Origin: Nitzschia sp. DOCU1
Taxonomy: Eukaryota > Bacillariophyta > Bacillariophyceae > Bacillariales > Bacillariaceae
Direction: 5' to 3'
Assembly: GCA_951394045.1 (NCBI GenBank)
Contig: OX595988.1
Span: forward strand, 806,001-870,000
DNA length: 64,000 nt
A program made the translations under genes and the position numbers. Positions 42,623-52,990 of this stretch are shown here, in pieces. How positions within the stretch are numbered: position 1 is the first letter of the stretch; each line of letters starts with the position of its first letter. Below the pieces are notes generated by a model that was not told the DNA's origin, did not search any database, and saw only the letters and a list, made by a program, of their open reading frames with translations.

Positions 42623-43492
42623 ATGGCTGATCGAGACCTTTCAGAAGATGAGGTGGCTGACCTTAAGGAGGCTTTCGCAATGTTTGATATTAATGGAGAT
42701 GGTGGGTGCTTGGGGCTTGCTGGTCAGCTCAAGGATACCAGCGTTGGATTTGTGTTGTAATCGAATCTTCGTGGGCGGACTATTTGCGCCGGGTGGCTTG
42801 CAATTCTCAAAGTGTGGTATCGGTGCAAAACGCTTGGCTGCGAAGCACGGACGACAACTGCCGGGTAGTGGAGTGTTTGTTACGGTGGACGCACATGGAA
42901 GTGGCAGCCGTTTGTCGCCTTGTCTGCGTTTCCAAAGAATTCTGCCGCGGCCCTTTTTTCCCTTGTGGCGCGATCGCAAGCCTTTTCTTTTGAAGGTTTC
43001 TAAACTTTTCTCTTTATTGTTTGCGTGTAGGTACCATCGAACTTCACGAGTTACAGTCAGTCATGAGAAAGTTGGGCCAGAATCCCTCCGAGGCCGAATT
43101 GATTGAGATGATTAACTCCGTGGATGACAATGGCGACAATGAGATTGACTTTGAAGAGTTTCTGATTCTGATGAAGTCTCGGATTGGAGAACGAGATCCT
43201 GAGAAGGAACTAAGAGACGCGTTTGCTGTCTTTGATACAGACGGAAGTGGGTCAATCGATCGAAAAGAGTTGAAGCGGTTGATGAAGAAGTTGGGGCAAG
43301 CACTCTCAGAAGCAGAACTTGATGCCATGATGGAAGAGGTCGACACGAATGGCGACGGAGTAATTTGTTTTGAGGAATTCAAGGCAATGATGGTACGTAT
43401 CGTTGTTCCAAAAAGTTCGCTTGGTCACTTGGAGGTGGTAGGTTCCACGATGCTGACCCTGAGAATCTTCTTTGCCGTTGCAGCAATCGTAG
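42623..43492 (+). CDS. Calmodulin-like protein 2 of a tandem pair
   Basis: Exons 42623-42701, 43031-43392 and a 9-base terminal exon 43484-43492 (Q, S, stop), 149 residues. Same architecture as the upstream copy: identical intron positions, and a similar intron-1 3' end (GGTTTCTAAACTT... before the acceptor). The proteins differ at few positions. Loop 2 reads 'DDNGDNEIDFEE' (Gly6 to Asn) and loop 4 'DTNGDGVICFEE'. Clearly a tandem duplicate kept under protein-level selection, as many differences are synonymous. Probably a calcium sensor; partner unknown. Confidence 0.88.
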
Positions 43493-44181
43493 TGAGTCAG
43501 GGGACCAGTCTGTCTCGTGTTGTAAAATACCCTCTGGACAATGTACTGTTACTTCCTTTGGTTGGTGTCGTGGTCAAATGTTCGTGTTCTTGTATAAGCG
43601 ACTGCTGCGGTAGAATTTTATTTGTAAAAGTCATATTAGATCCTTCGCCACTCCCATACGGTGTCGCCTGAAGGGAAGGTCCAATGGAAGTGGTGCTCTT
43701 CTCTATGATTAATGATTGCTACGAAATTCGGTGGTATTATTGTGATCGCAGATCATGGGCCTTACTCATCATATCAGGATGAAAAGAAATCGTCCATTGA
43801 CGCGGGCACACTTTAGGCTTGTGTTTGTAATGTAACGCAGCGTTTGCAGCTCGACAAGTACGTCATAGCTCGGGTAAAGACGTCGTTTGGGGCGGAACAA
43901 GTTATGGGTGGTTCTTGCAACGACGACCCATTCGGCTGCCTTGGTTTCCCCCCAACGGTAGTGCCCAAACGAAAGTAGATTGAGCTCGTAACTTGTTGCC
44001 CCGCTCCAAGAGCCATGATTTTCCATGTTGGAGAGAAAGAAACCCCTATTGATACCACAAGCTGCGCGCGCCACCCGACATGCCGAAAGCCTAGTCTCGT
44101 AGGTTGTCCAATAATGGTGCCATTCCAATGTGAGGACAGGGCGCTTTAGGTTATTGAAAAATCATCGCAATTGCCATTCCA
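43493..44181. other. Intergenic region, 3' sides of two genes
   Basis: 689 bases. Frames here lack family features. Nothing supported. Confidence 0.4.
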
Positions 44182-45264
44182 TCAGTCGATATCGTCATCA
44201 TCATCATTCTCACTATCAGAGGATCCGTAGGCGGCCAACATGTCTTGCATTCCATGATTTGGCGTGCCTGCTGCTTTCTTCTGTGAAATTTGTGGTTGTT
44301 TGTTAGTGGCGGCCTTGACTTGACCCGCGGCTGTGATTTGAATCGTTTGTTTCTTGATGCGTAGTGAATGATTCGTCGTCGTCGTGTCCTTACGAACGGA
44401 TTCTTCACCACCATTGTTGCTGCTGCTACCGCCAACCAGGCTCGACGACACTGTATCGGGCGGAACCACCGCATCTTGACGACGGCGTTTTAGCTTTTTA
44501 TTGGTGGCAGGACTTTGAAAAATGGAGGATATTCGTACACTTGCTAATCGCCGCCGTTCCCCTTCTTGTGCTTTGCCATATATCGTTGATTTGGCAGCCA
44601 CTTGATCATCTACCGACGTCACAAGCCATTCCATGCCGTCTCGCCATCCCACCTTGGACGCTTGTTGCTTTTTGAGGCGTTTGAGTTTGCGATCGGTTCG
44701 GAAATGAGCTCGAATCGAAGCATTCCAAGTAGCATCTTCCAAGGTTGTTTGTTTCTGAAGTACCTGAAGAGCTTGTAATTGCTCCATTTCCGTCTTGGTT
44801 TGACGTTCTCCTCGTGTTACCGATTCCAGTCGATCCAACGACGTTACAATTTCGTCTCGTGTCGTTGCTGTAGTAGACATGTCTACTACATCTTCTTGTC
44901 CAGCTTGTATCGAAATTCCTTGTACATAATCAAAGCCTCGTTGTTGTGGCTTAGTCCGAATCTTCCATGGATGTTGACACTTGCGGCATGTCATTTGAAA
45001 TTCCCAAATGGGCGTTGTCAAATAATACACGCCCGATGCCACTTTATGGGCATTGTACCGAGTTCCTCGTCCTATGGATTCTTGACACTGGGCGCAAATT
45101 CCCTTGTAGGGCAACTCGAATCTCACTACGCCTTTTTGGAGAAATTGATTGTGGCCCTTGGAACCCGCAAATTGATTTTTGGATTGTTTCTTGTACTGGC
45201 CGGAATCGAAATATTCCGGTGGCAAATAGTAGCCATCGGCCTGAGTGGCGGCAAGCGAGGACAT
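44182..45264 (-). CDS. YJU2B: YJU2B/CCDC130-type (CWC16 family) splicing factor
   Basis: Single exon, 360 residues from the ATG at 45262-45264. The N-terminal CWC16 domain is clear: 'GYYLPPEYF', 'GVVRFELPYKGICAQC' (first zinc C-x-x-C), 'GRGTRYNAHKVASGVYYLTT', 'FQMTCRKC' (second C-x-x-C) and 'RGFDYVQGISIQ'. The layout is closer to CCDC130/Saf4 than to CCDC94/Yju2. It acts in the spliceosome around the first catalytic step. The C-terminal half is a Lys/Ser-rich linker with an acidic end ('SDSENDDDDDID'). A TTTCAG directly before the ATG could be a splice acceptor, so a 5' UTR intron or tiny upstream exon is possible. It is divergent from the TTC14-like gene. Confidence 0.87.
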   Translation of the reverse strand: MSSLAATQADGYYLPPEYFDSGQYKKQSKNQFAGSKGHNQFLQKGVVRFELPYKGICAQCQESIGRGTRYNAHKVASGVYYLTTPIWEFQMTCRKCQHPWKIRTKPQQRGFDYVQGISIQAGQEDVVDMSTTATTRDEIVTSLDRLESVTRGERQTKTEMEQLQALQVLQKQTTLEDATWNASIRAHFRTDRKLKRLKKQQASKVGWRDGMEWLVTSVDDQVAAKSTIYGKAQEGERRRLASVRISSIFQSPATNKKLKRRRQDAVVPPDTVSSSLVGGSSSNNGGEESVRKDTTTTNHSLRIKKQTIQITAAGQVKAATNKQPQISQKKAAGTPNHGMQDMLAAYGSSDSENDDDDDID

Positions 45265-45651
45265 TCTGAAACACAAGGACTCAGGTGAGCAAGACTCACA
45301 ATGTCATTTCGTTCGGCATGAAGAGGAATGTGAATGTGATGGTGCGTTTGGACGGCTTCTCTTCAAAATCTCGGTTGGGGTCGTGTCATCGTCGTCGTGC
45401 AAGTGGAGAAATAGAAAACGGGGAGGTAGAGAGGCACAGGCACATAACGACTCATTCGACTAACGCTTCTCGGACGATTGACTAAAATGACTATACCTTC
45501 CATTGTCATCGCTATGCCCCATCGGCTTTTCCGACCTACCGACCATGATGATGCCATTCTTCTCATGCCTTTGACGTACAGTTCTTATTGCTTCTTTCAT
45601 ACAAGCAAACCATGAACGTCAAGGTGCATAAAAGATAGTGTCTGTGGAACA
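45265..45651. promoter_or_regulatory. Divergent region YJU2B / TTC14-like
   Basis: 387 bases shared by two genes with RNA-processing character. No specific element recognised. Confidence 0.4.
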
Positions 45652-46839
45652 ATGGAGCAAGGAGGGAAGAGGGGTACTCCCCTTAGCTTGGAGGAACTCC
45701 AGCTCCAACTCTATCATCCGCCGCCATTGGATTCTCCACTGTTTCGAGACAATAACAACAACGCTGCTAGTGAACTTCCATCATATGTCCCGTGGACGGT
45801 TCAGCAATCACAAGAGGGAGGAGCAACGACAAGTGATGAGGTCTTGTCGTCACCGCACTACCCACACGCGTCGTATTTGGAGTTGCGTCGTCAACAAAAT
45901 GTCGCATGGGCTGGAGATCGTCTCATCAAGGGCAAGGAACAATTTTATGTGTCACCAACCAAGGCCGATCAATTCTTTCAAGAGGGGTTAGACTTGGTAC
46001 CGGATCATTTGGAATTATTGCTGGCACAAGCCAAATTGTGGATCCAAAAACGACATCGACCACATGCGGCTCAACTACAACTCCAAAAATTACTCAGCTT
46101 GGATCCCAATCACAAGGAAGCCAAGCAATTGTTGGAACGAATGCAACTCGCAGAATCAGCCAAGCGATCTTTGGATTTGCCTAATAAACGATTGCCCCAA
46201 ACACGTGAATCGTCATCGGCGTATCAAAGTGTATTGATGGAACGCAATTTGGCATTATTGGACACCACTACTACTACTAACTTGTTGGACGACGAGGAAA
46301 AGGAGGAGGAAGAAGAATCATCGTCACGGCACCACAAAGAATCCAAAAAGAAGAAAAAGAAACACAAATCAAAGAAAAAGTACCGAAAGAAACGTGACAA
46401 GAAGAAGAGACGGAAACGGCGCCGACATGACTCGTCGGATGACAATGACAATGATTCGGTCTCTAGCAGCGAGGACAGCAATGATGAGAGTGAACATGAC
46501 AAGGATCGGCGTCATCGTCATAGGCGGAAACGACAACGAGGCCGGCATGATTCTGACGAATCTGATAGTTCGGAACGCCGCCACAATCCTTCGGCCTCCC
46601 CAGCACTTGCCAATGGCGGCGGTGCCACTCCAAACGGCAAGGTCACAAAGAATGAGGATGACGAGTCGGATCGAGATGATTTGAGGTACTCTTCAAAAAG
46701 GCATCACAAGCGCAAACGCTCGAGTCACAAGAAATCTAAACACAAGAAACGGAGACGAGAGGATGATTCGAGTGACGCATCGACCTTGTCGAAAGCAACG
46801 GCAAAGGACGAGGAGAAGGGCAGAACACCGCCCGATTGA
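45652..46839 (+). CDS. TPR protein with long basic/Ser-rich tail, TTC14-like
   Basis: Single exon, 395 residues. The middle (about 90-170) carries tetratricopeptide-like helices ('KADQFFQEGLDLVPDHLELL', 'QLQLQKLLSLDPNHKEAKQL'). The C-terminal half alternates Lys/Arg blocks with Ser/Asp blocks, as in SR-type and spliceosome-associated proteins and in TTC14. TTC14's S1 RNA-binding domain is not visible, so the name is provisional. Probably nuclear; role in RNA processing is inference. It ends 76 bases from the convergent TCD gene. Confidence 0.62.
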   Translation: MEQGGKRGTPLSLEELQLQLYHPPPLDSPLFRDNNNNAASELPSYVPWTVQQSQEGGATTSDEVLSSPHYPHASYLELRRQQNVAWAGDRLIKGKEQFYVSPTKADQFFQEGLDLVPDHLELLLAQAKLWIQKRHRPHAAQLQLQKLLSLDPNHKEAKQLLERMQLAESAKRSLDLPNKRLPQTRESSSAYQSVLMERNLALLDTTTTTNLLDDEEKEEEEESSSRHHKESKKKKKKHKSKKKYRKKRDKKKRRKRRRHDSSDDNDNDSVSSSEDSNDESEHDKDRRHRHRRKRQRGRHDSDESDSSERRHNPSASPALANGGGATPNGKVTKNEDDESDRDDLRYSSKRHHKRKRSSHKKSKHKKRRREDDSSDASTLSKATAKDEEKGRTPPD

Positions 46840-46915
46840 TTTGTTGCAATTTCGTTGCGATCAACCTAGGGACCAAACTAATCCTACTAGTAGATGGATG
46901 GTTCTACTCCGCATT

Positions 46916-48304
46916 CTAGAATATCTGTCCATTTTGGTCTCTAGCCGCATCCAGACGAGATTGTATTCGTTTCTGGATCGCTTCGGGGATACTGGCTCTA
47001 CCTTGTTCATCGTAGGCTTTCATGGTAGGAGCACTCATTACCACCAAGTTGTCCAGTGTTGCGGGTCGGTCCAAATCCCATCGGGCCAATTCCAATACAG
47101 TCCCAAGTCGCGCTCCTGTCACAGCACAGCAATTCCTCCACAATCCCATTATGTATTCCATGTCGTCGATATCAACCTGGGCAGCTCCCTTGTAACTTCC
47201 TTCTGGTACAGGAATATCGCCTTTGGCAATTAGTTCTTCTCGTCGTTTCAAATGTTGAAGTTTTTTATGGCGTACTGTTTTGCCGAGCCGTTCGCCCGTG
47301 ACGGGTTGCAGGATAGGTTTTTGGCCCAGCTCACACAATGCCATGGCGGCCAAAGACTGTCCCATGATCGCAGGAAGAGGACCTAAAACTGGCAAGACAC
47401 GAATCCGCATTCCATCCACAGCTCCAAATTGTGACTTGTCACACTGTTCCTTTTGTTCATCCGTCAAGTCAGCCAGTTTGGCGACTGTCTTTTCGGAACT
47501 ATAAATGATTGTCAATTGATCCATGTCATCTAAAAATGATTCATCGGGTATGTTGGGATTGTCCTTGGTAAGCTTTTTGATGGTTTGTCGTAATTTGGAT
47601 GCCAGAGGATCTTTGGCGGCTGTTCGAAGGTCGGAAATATGAAGGCGCGTCATATCAGATTTTCCTCCGGCTCCCATACAAGACAGAACTCGAATTTTAT
47701 GTTCAACACAATACGACAACAATGCTGCCTTGGTGGGCACGTCGTCAATGCAGTCTATTACCATATCCCATGGATGATCGGCTGCCAATAGAGTAGGCCC
47801 AGAAGTGGCATTGTACATTTCCACCAACGCCGAGACATTAGTGACCCCCAGCAGTTCACAACATCGTTGGACACACGTGACTTTGGGGATACCAACATCC
47901 TCTAGTGTTGCACAGGCGTGTCGATTCAAACTGGATAGCGTGACTTGATCAAAATCAATCAATCGCAATGTCTCGACGCCGCCGCGGGCCAACATGACGG
48001 CGGTGTGGGACCCCACGCCTCCCAGACCAATGACACAAACTCTGGAGCCTCGAATGTTTTTCATTCCCTCTTCTCCAAAATAGAGCGTATGACGCGATAA
48101 TTGCTCTTCTCGCAGTTCAATCGGAATGGAAGGTGTCTGCTGGCGCTTGGTTCCCACTGCGCTGCGACCCGATCGGTGATTCTTCTTCTCGCCATTTCGC
48201 CTTTGCGACAAGAGAAACCACCCAGCTACTGCTAGTGATCCAGTTGCTGCGGTCCCAAAAGCAGTCCCAATCCAAAAGCTAGAGCGAGAAGGCGATGAAG
48301 CCAT
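46916..48304 (-). CDS. TCD1: tRNA threonylcarbamoyladenosine dehydratase (TCD/TcdA family)
   Basis: Single exon, 462 residues from the ATG at 48302-48304; an earlier ATG at 48343 is possible. Residues 10-33 form a membrane helix followed by Arg/Lys, as in yeast Tcd1/Tcd2, which sit on the mitochondrial outer membrane. The E1-like domain has the ATP-binding 'VIGLGGVGSHTA' (91-102), 'RLIDFDQVTLSSLNRH', 'VIDCIDDVPTKAALL' and 'VLSCMGAGGKSDMTRL'. It converts t6A at position 37 of ANN-decoding tRNAs to the cyclic form. The C-terminal half is longer than in bacteria. Confidence 0.92.
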   Translation of the reverse strand: MASSPSRSSFWIGTAFGTAATGSLAVAGWFLLSQRRNGEKKNHRSGRSAVGTKRQQTPSIPIELREEQLSRHTLYFGEEGMKNIRGSRVCVIGLGGVGSHTAVMLARGGVETLRLIDFDQVTLSSLNRHACATLEDVGIPKVTCVQRCCELLGVTNVSALVEMYNATSGPTLLAADHPWDMVIDCIDDVPTKAALLSYCVEHKIRVLSCMGAGGKSDMTRLHISDLRTAAKDPLASKLRQTIKKLTKDNPNIPDESFLDDMDQLTIIYSSEKTVAKLADLTDEQKEQCDKSQFGAVDGMRIRVLPVLGPLPAIMGQSLAAMALCELGQKPILQPVTGERLGKTVRHKKLQHLKRREELIAKGDIPVPEGSYKGAAQVDIDDMEYIMGLWRNCCAVTGARLGTVLELARWDLDRPATLDNLVVMSAPTMKAYDEQGRASIPEAIQKRIQSRLDAARDQNGQIF

Positions 48305-48843
48305 TGTCAATTTGCAAAGTGAGCATGGAAATACTGCTGTCATAAAGAAAGTCACTTTGCCGTGGCGGACTCAGATTATCATCTCGCGTTGGCGGCAAAT
48401 TTGGACTTTTGCTCAAATCGAACGGATGGCGCAGGCGTCGTCCGTCGTCGTCAGCGAGCACACCTCGAGAGGTATGACTCCATGGACTAACGCCTCGACT
48501 ATGGCAACTATCCAGCTTTTTTAGCCACTACCTTGGCGATAGAGGAGATCGACCTCTTCGTTCGATATCTGCCACCTAGGACAGCAGTACTAGTAGCTGG
48601 AGTCCAGTAAAAAGCGGCAAGAAAAGGCTACTGCACCTGCGTCATGCATCCCTCAAAAGTCCCGTAGCCAAGAGCGACAAATGAACGACCCCCCTAGAAG
48701 TAGACTCTAGTTTTTGTCGTGTAAAGAAACCACTCTAGTAGGACTTCACGCTTGAAGCAGCCAGTATTGCTCTATCTTAGCTCTATATATTTCTATGATT
48801 GTTGTTGCGGAAGCGCTGAGATCGCACATCCCAGCGTTGCGTT
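48305..48843. other. Intergenic region between TCD and cyclin
   Basis: 539 bases, no gene recognised. Holds the TCD promoter and the cyclin 3' end. Confidence 0.4.
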
Positions 48844-49941
48844 CTATGGCGACGGATCCACTCGTAATGAAGCCGAGCTGTTGCTCTTGGGGTAGTTGCC
48901 GACCCGTCCCATGACATCCCGAGGCGACTGCAGCTTAGCATCTGAGAAGCTGGACGACTTGACACAGTCTTTCTCTGGTGAGTTATCGGCACTCTCTTTT
49001 CGGACTTGGCGGAGGGATTCCAGCAGGTCTTCCAGTTTGGAGCTAGAGTCTAGCGTGGCCTTCAGCTCTTCAAAGACTTCCAAAATCAATGGAGAGTTCG
49101 AGTCTAATTCGGAAACATTGGCCATGCGAGCTACAAAACACTGTCGCTGGCCAATGGGGAGGTCCTCCGCATTCATCAGCTCCATCGCCATCAGCATTGC
49201 GGCGTAGGCTATCACAGACATAGAGTAGTTGTTGTAGTTGTGGTCTGCCACTGTCAAATCGGCCACGAGTTTTGTCACTTCATCAATCATGCGTCTGGAT
49301 GATTCGGTAACGCTGTGGGGAAGTAGCCGTTCATACTGTCTCAAGAAGCAATATGTGGAAGGAGGATGGCAATGAAAGTCCAGCGTCCTCAAGATTTTGA
49401 ATTCCATGACTGCCACATCGTCTTCCGTAAAAAGACCTCTTCCGAGACTGACCAGCTTTTCGATTCGAATGACTGTTGAGTCGAACAGTTTAAGTGCCAA
49501 CTGGAGACAACTAGCCGCTGCCAATTGGTGCTCTTCTCTTGTTTCGATCAAGCCCTTTCCCATGGCGATATCCAGGAAGAATGCAGCAGCGGCAACCGCC
49601 TGTCGTTGAAGATGACAGTGATCCACAACAAATGTCATCCAATCAATAAGAATTTTCCTCCACAATGCCTCCAATTCGTTGGGATGAAAGTCTCTTTGGT
49701 ATATTCGTTGCTCTTTATCGCGCATTACTTTCAGTGTCTCACTCACATCGTCAAACTGTGACTCTGTTATTTTCTCCTGCTTTACAGCGCCCATGGTCAA
49801 CTGATCAACGGATTTAGTGTAGCAATGCGTAGCTCCTTCAAGGTTTTCGTCGTGCAAAGAAATGAAACCCGTAAGCTGAGTCCTTCTATCGCCACATTTC
49901 ATCATGTGAATGGTAAATGGATATGTTGGAGGGAGAAGCAT
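48844..49941 (-). CDS. Cyclin of diatom-expanded (dsCYC) type
   Basis: Single exon, 365 residues. A cyclin N-terminal fold covers about 75-215: 'VMRDKEQRIYQRDF', 'WMTFVVDHCHLQRQAVAAAA' (the position of the cyclin 'M..W...V' helix), 'QLAAASCLQLALKLFD' and 'FKILRTLDFHCHPPSTYCFL'. A cyclin C-terminal-like bundle follows. The weak match to mitotic or G1 classes, with 'MR-x-x-E' and short loops, fits the diatom-specific cyclins that respond to nutrients and light. The tail is Ser-rich with SP sites. Start choice: the first ATG (49941) or Met at 49794. Confidence 0.75.
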   Translation of the reverse strand: MLLPPTYPFTIHMMKCGDRRTQLTGFISLHDENLEGATHCYTKSVDQLTMGAVKQEKITESQFDDVSETLKVMRDKEQRIYQRDFHPNELEALWRKILIDWMTFVVDHCHLQRQAVAAAAFFLDIAMGKGLIETREEHQLAAASCLQLALKLFDSTVIRIEKLVSLGRGLFTEDDVAVMEFKILRTLDFHCHPPSTYCFLRQYERLLPHSVTESSRRMIDEVTKLVADLTVADHNYNNYSMSVIAYAAMLMAMELMNAEDLPIGQRQCFVARMANVSELDSNSPLILEVFEELKATLDSSSKLEDLLESLRQVRKESADNSPEKDCVKSSSFSDAKLQSPRDVMGRVGNYPKSNSSASLRVDPSP

Positions 49942-50635
49942 ATTCCCACCCTGTGGTGGTCGCCTATTTTCCTTCGCGGTTTTCTTTTCATTTTCCGAAA
50001 CTGCGACAGAACATGGAGTTTCACATGGATCGTCGGCCGACTTTTAGTCGTTCACTCCTAAATAGAGCTCCTGTGAGACAGCACGGCGACATGAGATTTG
50101 CGTGCAGGCTATGCCTGCAAATAAAACACGACACGGTAGAAAACCTTGATGAAATTTATTCAGTCTCGAATACTTGTCAATCATTAGCAAGCAAAATCAG
50201 CGAGCGCGCAGAGCGCGATGATGTCGTGTGTTTTGCGACGACCCATCGATGCGAATGGCCCGCTGCTAGCCTCCAAAACGGAAGCGGGGCGAAGGAGAAG
50301 CGAACTTCACACGCAGCAGCACGAGTGAAAGGGCGAGCGCACGCCTGCTGCCGCAAAAGCGTGCCGACCACTTTGTGCCGATGACATCGGATCCACCAAT
50401 CAACACGACCAAGACTAAAACTTGCTTCCGACTCCAGGTCCCTTTTGAAAATTTAAGCGCAGCTGCTGCTTGGCGTAGTTGTTTCTCATCTGCCATACTA
50501 CGTACAAAACGTTATCACCCCATTTTGACCGAGAAGCAAGCGATTTGTCACGGCATCATGACAAAAACGTCAGCAAAGGTGCAATGTGCCGTCTTGTCAT
50601 CTCATAAATTGTTTCCTTTGGGGCACCGCGTTGGG
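49942..50635. promoter_or_regulatory. Divergent region cyclin / GH72-1
   Basis: About 694 bases. The GH72 frame is open from 50381, with ATGs at 50381 and 50558, so part may be coding. Nothing else recognised. Confidence 0.35.
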
Positions 50636-52123
50636 ATGATCTTCCCTTTCATCACTTGGTTGGTAGCCATCACTGTGGGCCTCGGCGAAATGCCCATGGC
50701 TGTCGCCGTAAAAGCAAGTTATGTCCAGTGCTCTGGCAGTGTACCCAACCCGGTCATCCTGAAAGGGAAGCGATTCTTTGATACGTTGAGCGGAAAGTAC
50801 TTTCCGATCAAAGGCATAGCATATTACCCACGGCCTAACGATGGTCCCCTTTCCGTGTCTAACAGCGTGGATTTTTTCACCGAAGCGTACAAGGACTTGT
50901 GGATGGAAGATATCGCAAATCTGAAGGACTTGGGGGTCAACACCATCCGCATCTATGCCGTTGACCCAAGTCAGAATCATGATGCTTTTATGTGCGAGCT
51001 GCGAAAAGCTGGGATCTATGCCATCATCGGATTGCTGGCAGATTGCGAAGACTGTGCGATTGGCCCCTTCGAGGCTCCTTCGTGTTACCCAGCCCATCTC
51101 AAAGAACGGGGGCAGTATATAATCAATGAATTCTCGAAGTACTCCAACACTCTGGCGTTTGAAGCTGGCAATGAAGTCACCCTTTTTGCCCAGAATAGAA
51201 ACATTACGTTGAATGCCCCATGCCAAAAGAAATTCATCTTTGATATGCGCTCCTACGTCAATACTTGTAGCGAGGTCACTGCAACGATTCTTCCAAGAAA
51301 GGTGCCGATTGGGATGGTGAACTGGGATGACGGGGAGAGGGCTTTCCAAGCTTCCTACTTCAATTGTCAAACGACGGATCCTCTAGAAATGCCAGAGTGG
51401 TATGGGATGAATGTTTATCAACACTGCGATCCTTCCGCCACATCAGTGGCCGACCTGGCAGGCTGGATCAAGCTTCGAGATGACTTTGCTAGCTTAGACT
51501 TGGCCGTACCTGTTTTTCCTGCTGAATACGGTTGCCGAGAACCATTTGCTACTATAGGTGACTTCGAGGCGCAACGGAATTGGCTTCAAGTGGATGCAAT
51601 GTATTCGGAGGAGTATCAGCAGGTATTCGCCGGAGGAGTCGCCTTTGAATACTCGGCCGAGAAAAAGATTGCGGATACAACGAACCAGGGAGCTTGGCCG
51701 TACTATGAGTTCACGAAGTTGCAATATGGTATTGGATATTACAGTCCTGTGGATTGCGATCACACCACGACACCTTGCAGCTACAACCGTTACCCCGAAT
51801 TCGACTTACTCGCTATTGCGCTTGATCGCGTGGATGTCTCCTTTGTCCCAGGAATCAACGACTATCTTGCAGTATCCGGAGCAGTGCCGACGTGCCCTGA
51901 TGGGATTGCATCGATCTCTGATTTCGTTTGGCCCATCGACGAGGAGCCAGATTTACCATGCTACGTTCTTCCAACGATGGCACCGACCATGACACCCTCC
52001 ATCTCTCCAACCATGGCACCGCACGATGGCGCCGACTCGTCTGGCGCTGTCTCGTCTGATGCTGAAAGAAGAATTTGGGGTTTCTCTCTTGCTCTATTAA
52101 GTTTGCTGCCCCTTTGGGTATAA
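50636..52123 (+). CDS. GH72 (GAS1-like) beta-1,3-glucanosyltransferase 1, GPI-type tail
   Basis: Single exon, 495 residues from the ATG at 50636, chosen because it opens a signal peptide (about 1-25). The GH72 barrel: 'IKGIAYYPRPNDG', 'TIRIYAVDPSQNHDAFM', acid/base Glu180 in 'FEAGNEVTLF', 'NCQTTDP..EWYGMNVYQHC', and nucleophile Glu297 in 'FPAEYGCREPF'. A Cys-containing 'CPDGIASISDFVWP' module precedes a short PT stretch and a C-terminal hydrophobic segment, as for GPI anchoring. GAS1-family enzymes cut and re-join beta-1,3-glucan at the cell surface. The role in a silica-walled alga is inference (callose-like matrix, girdle or raphe material). Confidence 0.88.
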   Translation: MIFPFITWLVAITVGLGEMPMAVAVKASYVQCSGSVPNPVILKGKRFFDTLSGKYFPIKGIAYYPRPNDGPLSVSNSVDFFTEAYKDLWMEDIANLKDLGVNTIRIYAVDPSQNHDAFMCELRKAGIYAIIGLLADCEDCAIGPFEAPSCYPAHLKERGQYIINEFSKYSNTLAFEAGNEVTLFAQNRNITLNAPCQKKFIFDMRSYVNTCSEVTATILPRKVPIGMVNWDDGERAFQASYFNCQTTDPLEMPEWYGMNVYQHCDPSATSVADLAGWIKLRDDFASLDLAVPVFPAEYGCREPFATIGDFEAQRNWLQVDAMYSEEYQQVFAGGVAFEYSAEKKIADTTNQGAWPYYEFTKLQYGIGYYSPVDCDHTTTPCSYNRYPEFDLLAIALDRVDVSFVPGINDYLAVSGAVPTCPDGIASISDFVWPIDEEPDLPCYVLPTMAPTMTPSISPTMAPHDGADSSGAVSSDAERRIWGFSLALLSLLPLWV

Positions 52124-52548
52124 ACCTTCATGTTTTGCTGGAAAGAACTGCCTGATTTCGGGGTTGGACTCGAATGCATCGATTGAGCAGCCCAACCGAC
52201 CGATACGGCTAACGACTGTTAAGTTTTCACCTGTGTATATGTAAATATTGTAGTTTCGATGTATAGCTACCTCTATTAGAAGTATATATGCGCCGTACGA
52301 CACATTTCACCACACCAGCAGTTCTTGCTAGTCTAACAAACAAAGATTGCAATTATGACGATGAGCGATAGAGCCTTATAGAAAACTAGCTGGAGCCCGT
52401 TGCCGTAAGTTCAATTCCCAAGAACGTCAAAGCCAACCCATTCCAAGCATTCTCTACGACCAATTCGGTGGAAAGAGGGATAGCAACCCAAGCGACAGTA
52501 CTCACTTGCCGCCGACAAGACTTTCAAACGCCGAGACAACAAGTCTCA
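52124..52548. other. Intergenic region, convergent 3' ends
   Basis: 425 bases, AT-rich, no gene or RNA recognised. Confidence 0.4.
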
Positions 52549-52990
52549 TCAAAGTTGACCTGGTCTTCTTCGAATTTCAGGAGCAAATTTGGATGCTGTG
52601 GATGCAATGTAGGGTTTGAGCTGTATGACATCGGAAACGAATTCAATCAAAGTAAGTGGCATATCTTGGCGCACGGGGAAAAGTTGCTCAAACGAAACCG
52701 GTGTGACCACTCACCTTGAAGCCCTCCAGATCGGGTACAATCAGTTCGAGGCGCTTCAGTGGATCCACAATAAATCGCGCTTTACTAGTGATTCGCCCTT
52801 CTTTGGTGCCTCCTTTTCCCTTGTAATACCCCTTCCCTGCCCGCTTTGTATTGAGGGGAACTCGTTTCGTTGCGGCCTTTGACAGATACTTGGACATGAA
52901 CCGTTGGTGAATTGATAGCGGCGCGAAGGTGCTCACTAGAAGATTAGGTCGATTAGCGATCGAGAGTGTAAAACGAAGAAGCGAATTCAT
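52549..52990 (-). CDS. mL41: Mitochondrial ribosomal protein mL41 (MRPL27/MRPL41 family)
   Basis: Exons 52990-52715 and 52620-52549 (GTGAGT donor, phase 0), 115 residues. An Arg/Ser-rich presequence is followed by 'TKRAGKGYYKGKGGTKEGRI' and 'LIVPDLEGFK', which the splice joins to 'LKPYIASTASKFAPEIR'. 'GFKLKPYI' across the junction is the conserved mL41 motif and validates the intron. It is a large-subunit protein of the mitochondrial ribosome. It is divergent from the APP1-like gene. Confidence 0.87.

Noticed and set aside
50597..51370. 257-codon minus-strand ORF
   Set aside because: Exact shadow of the GH72-1 catalytic domain, which carries intact active-site motifs.
52390..52440. TTCAATTCCC string resembling a tRNA T-loop
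   Set aside because: The flanking bases do not pair as a T-stem and no acceptor or anticodon arm could be drawn around it.
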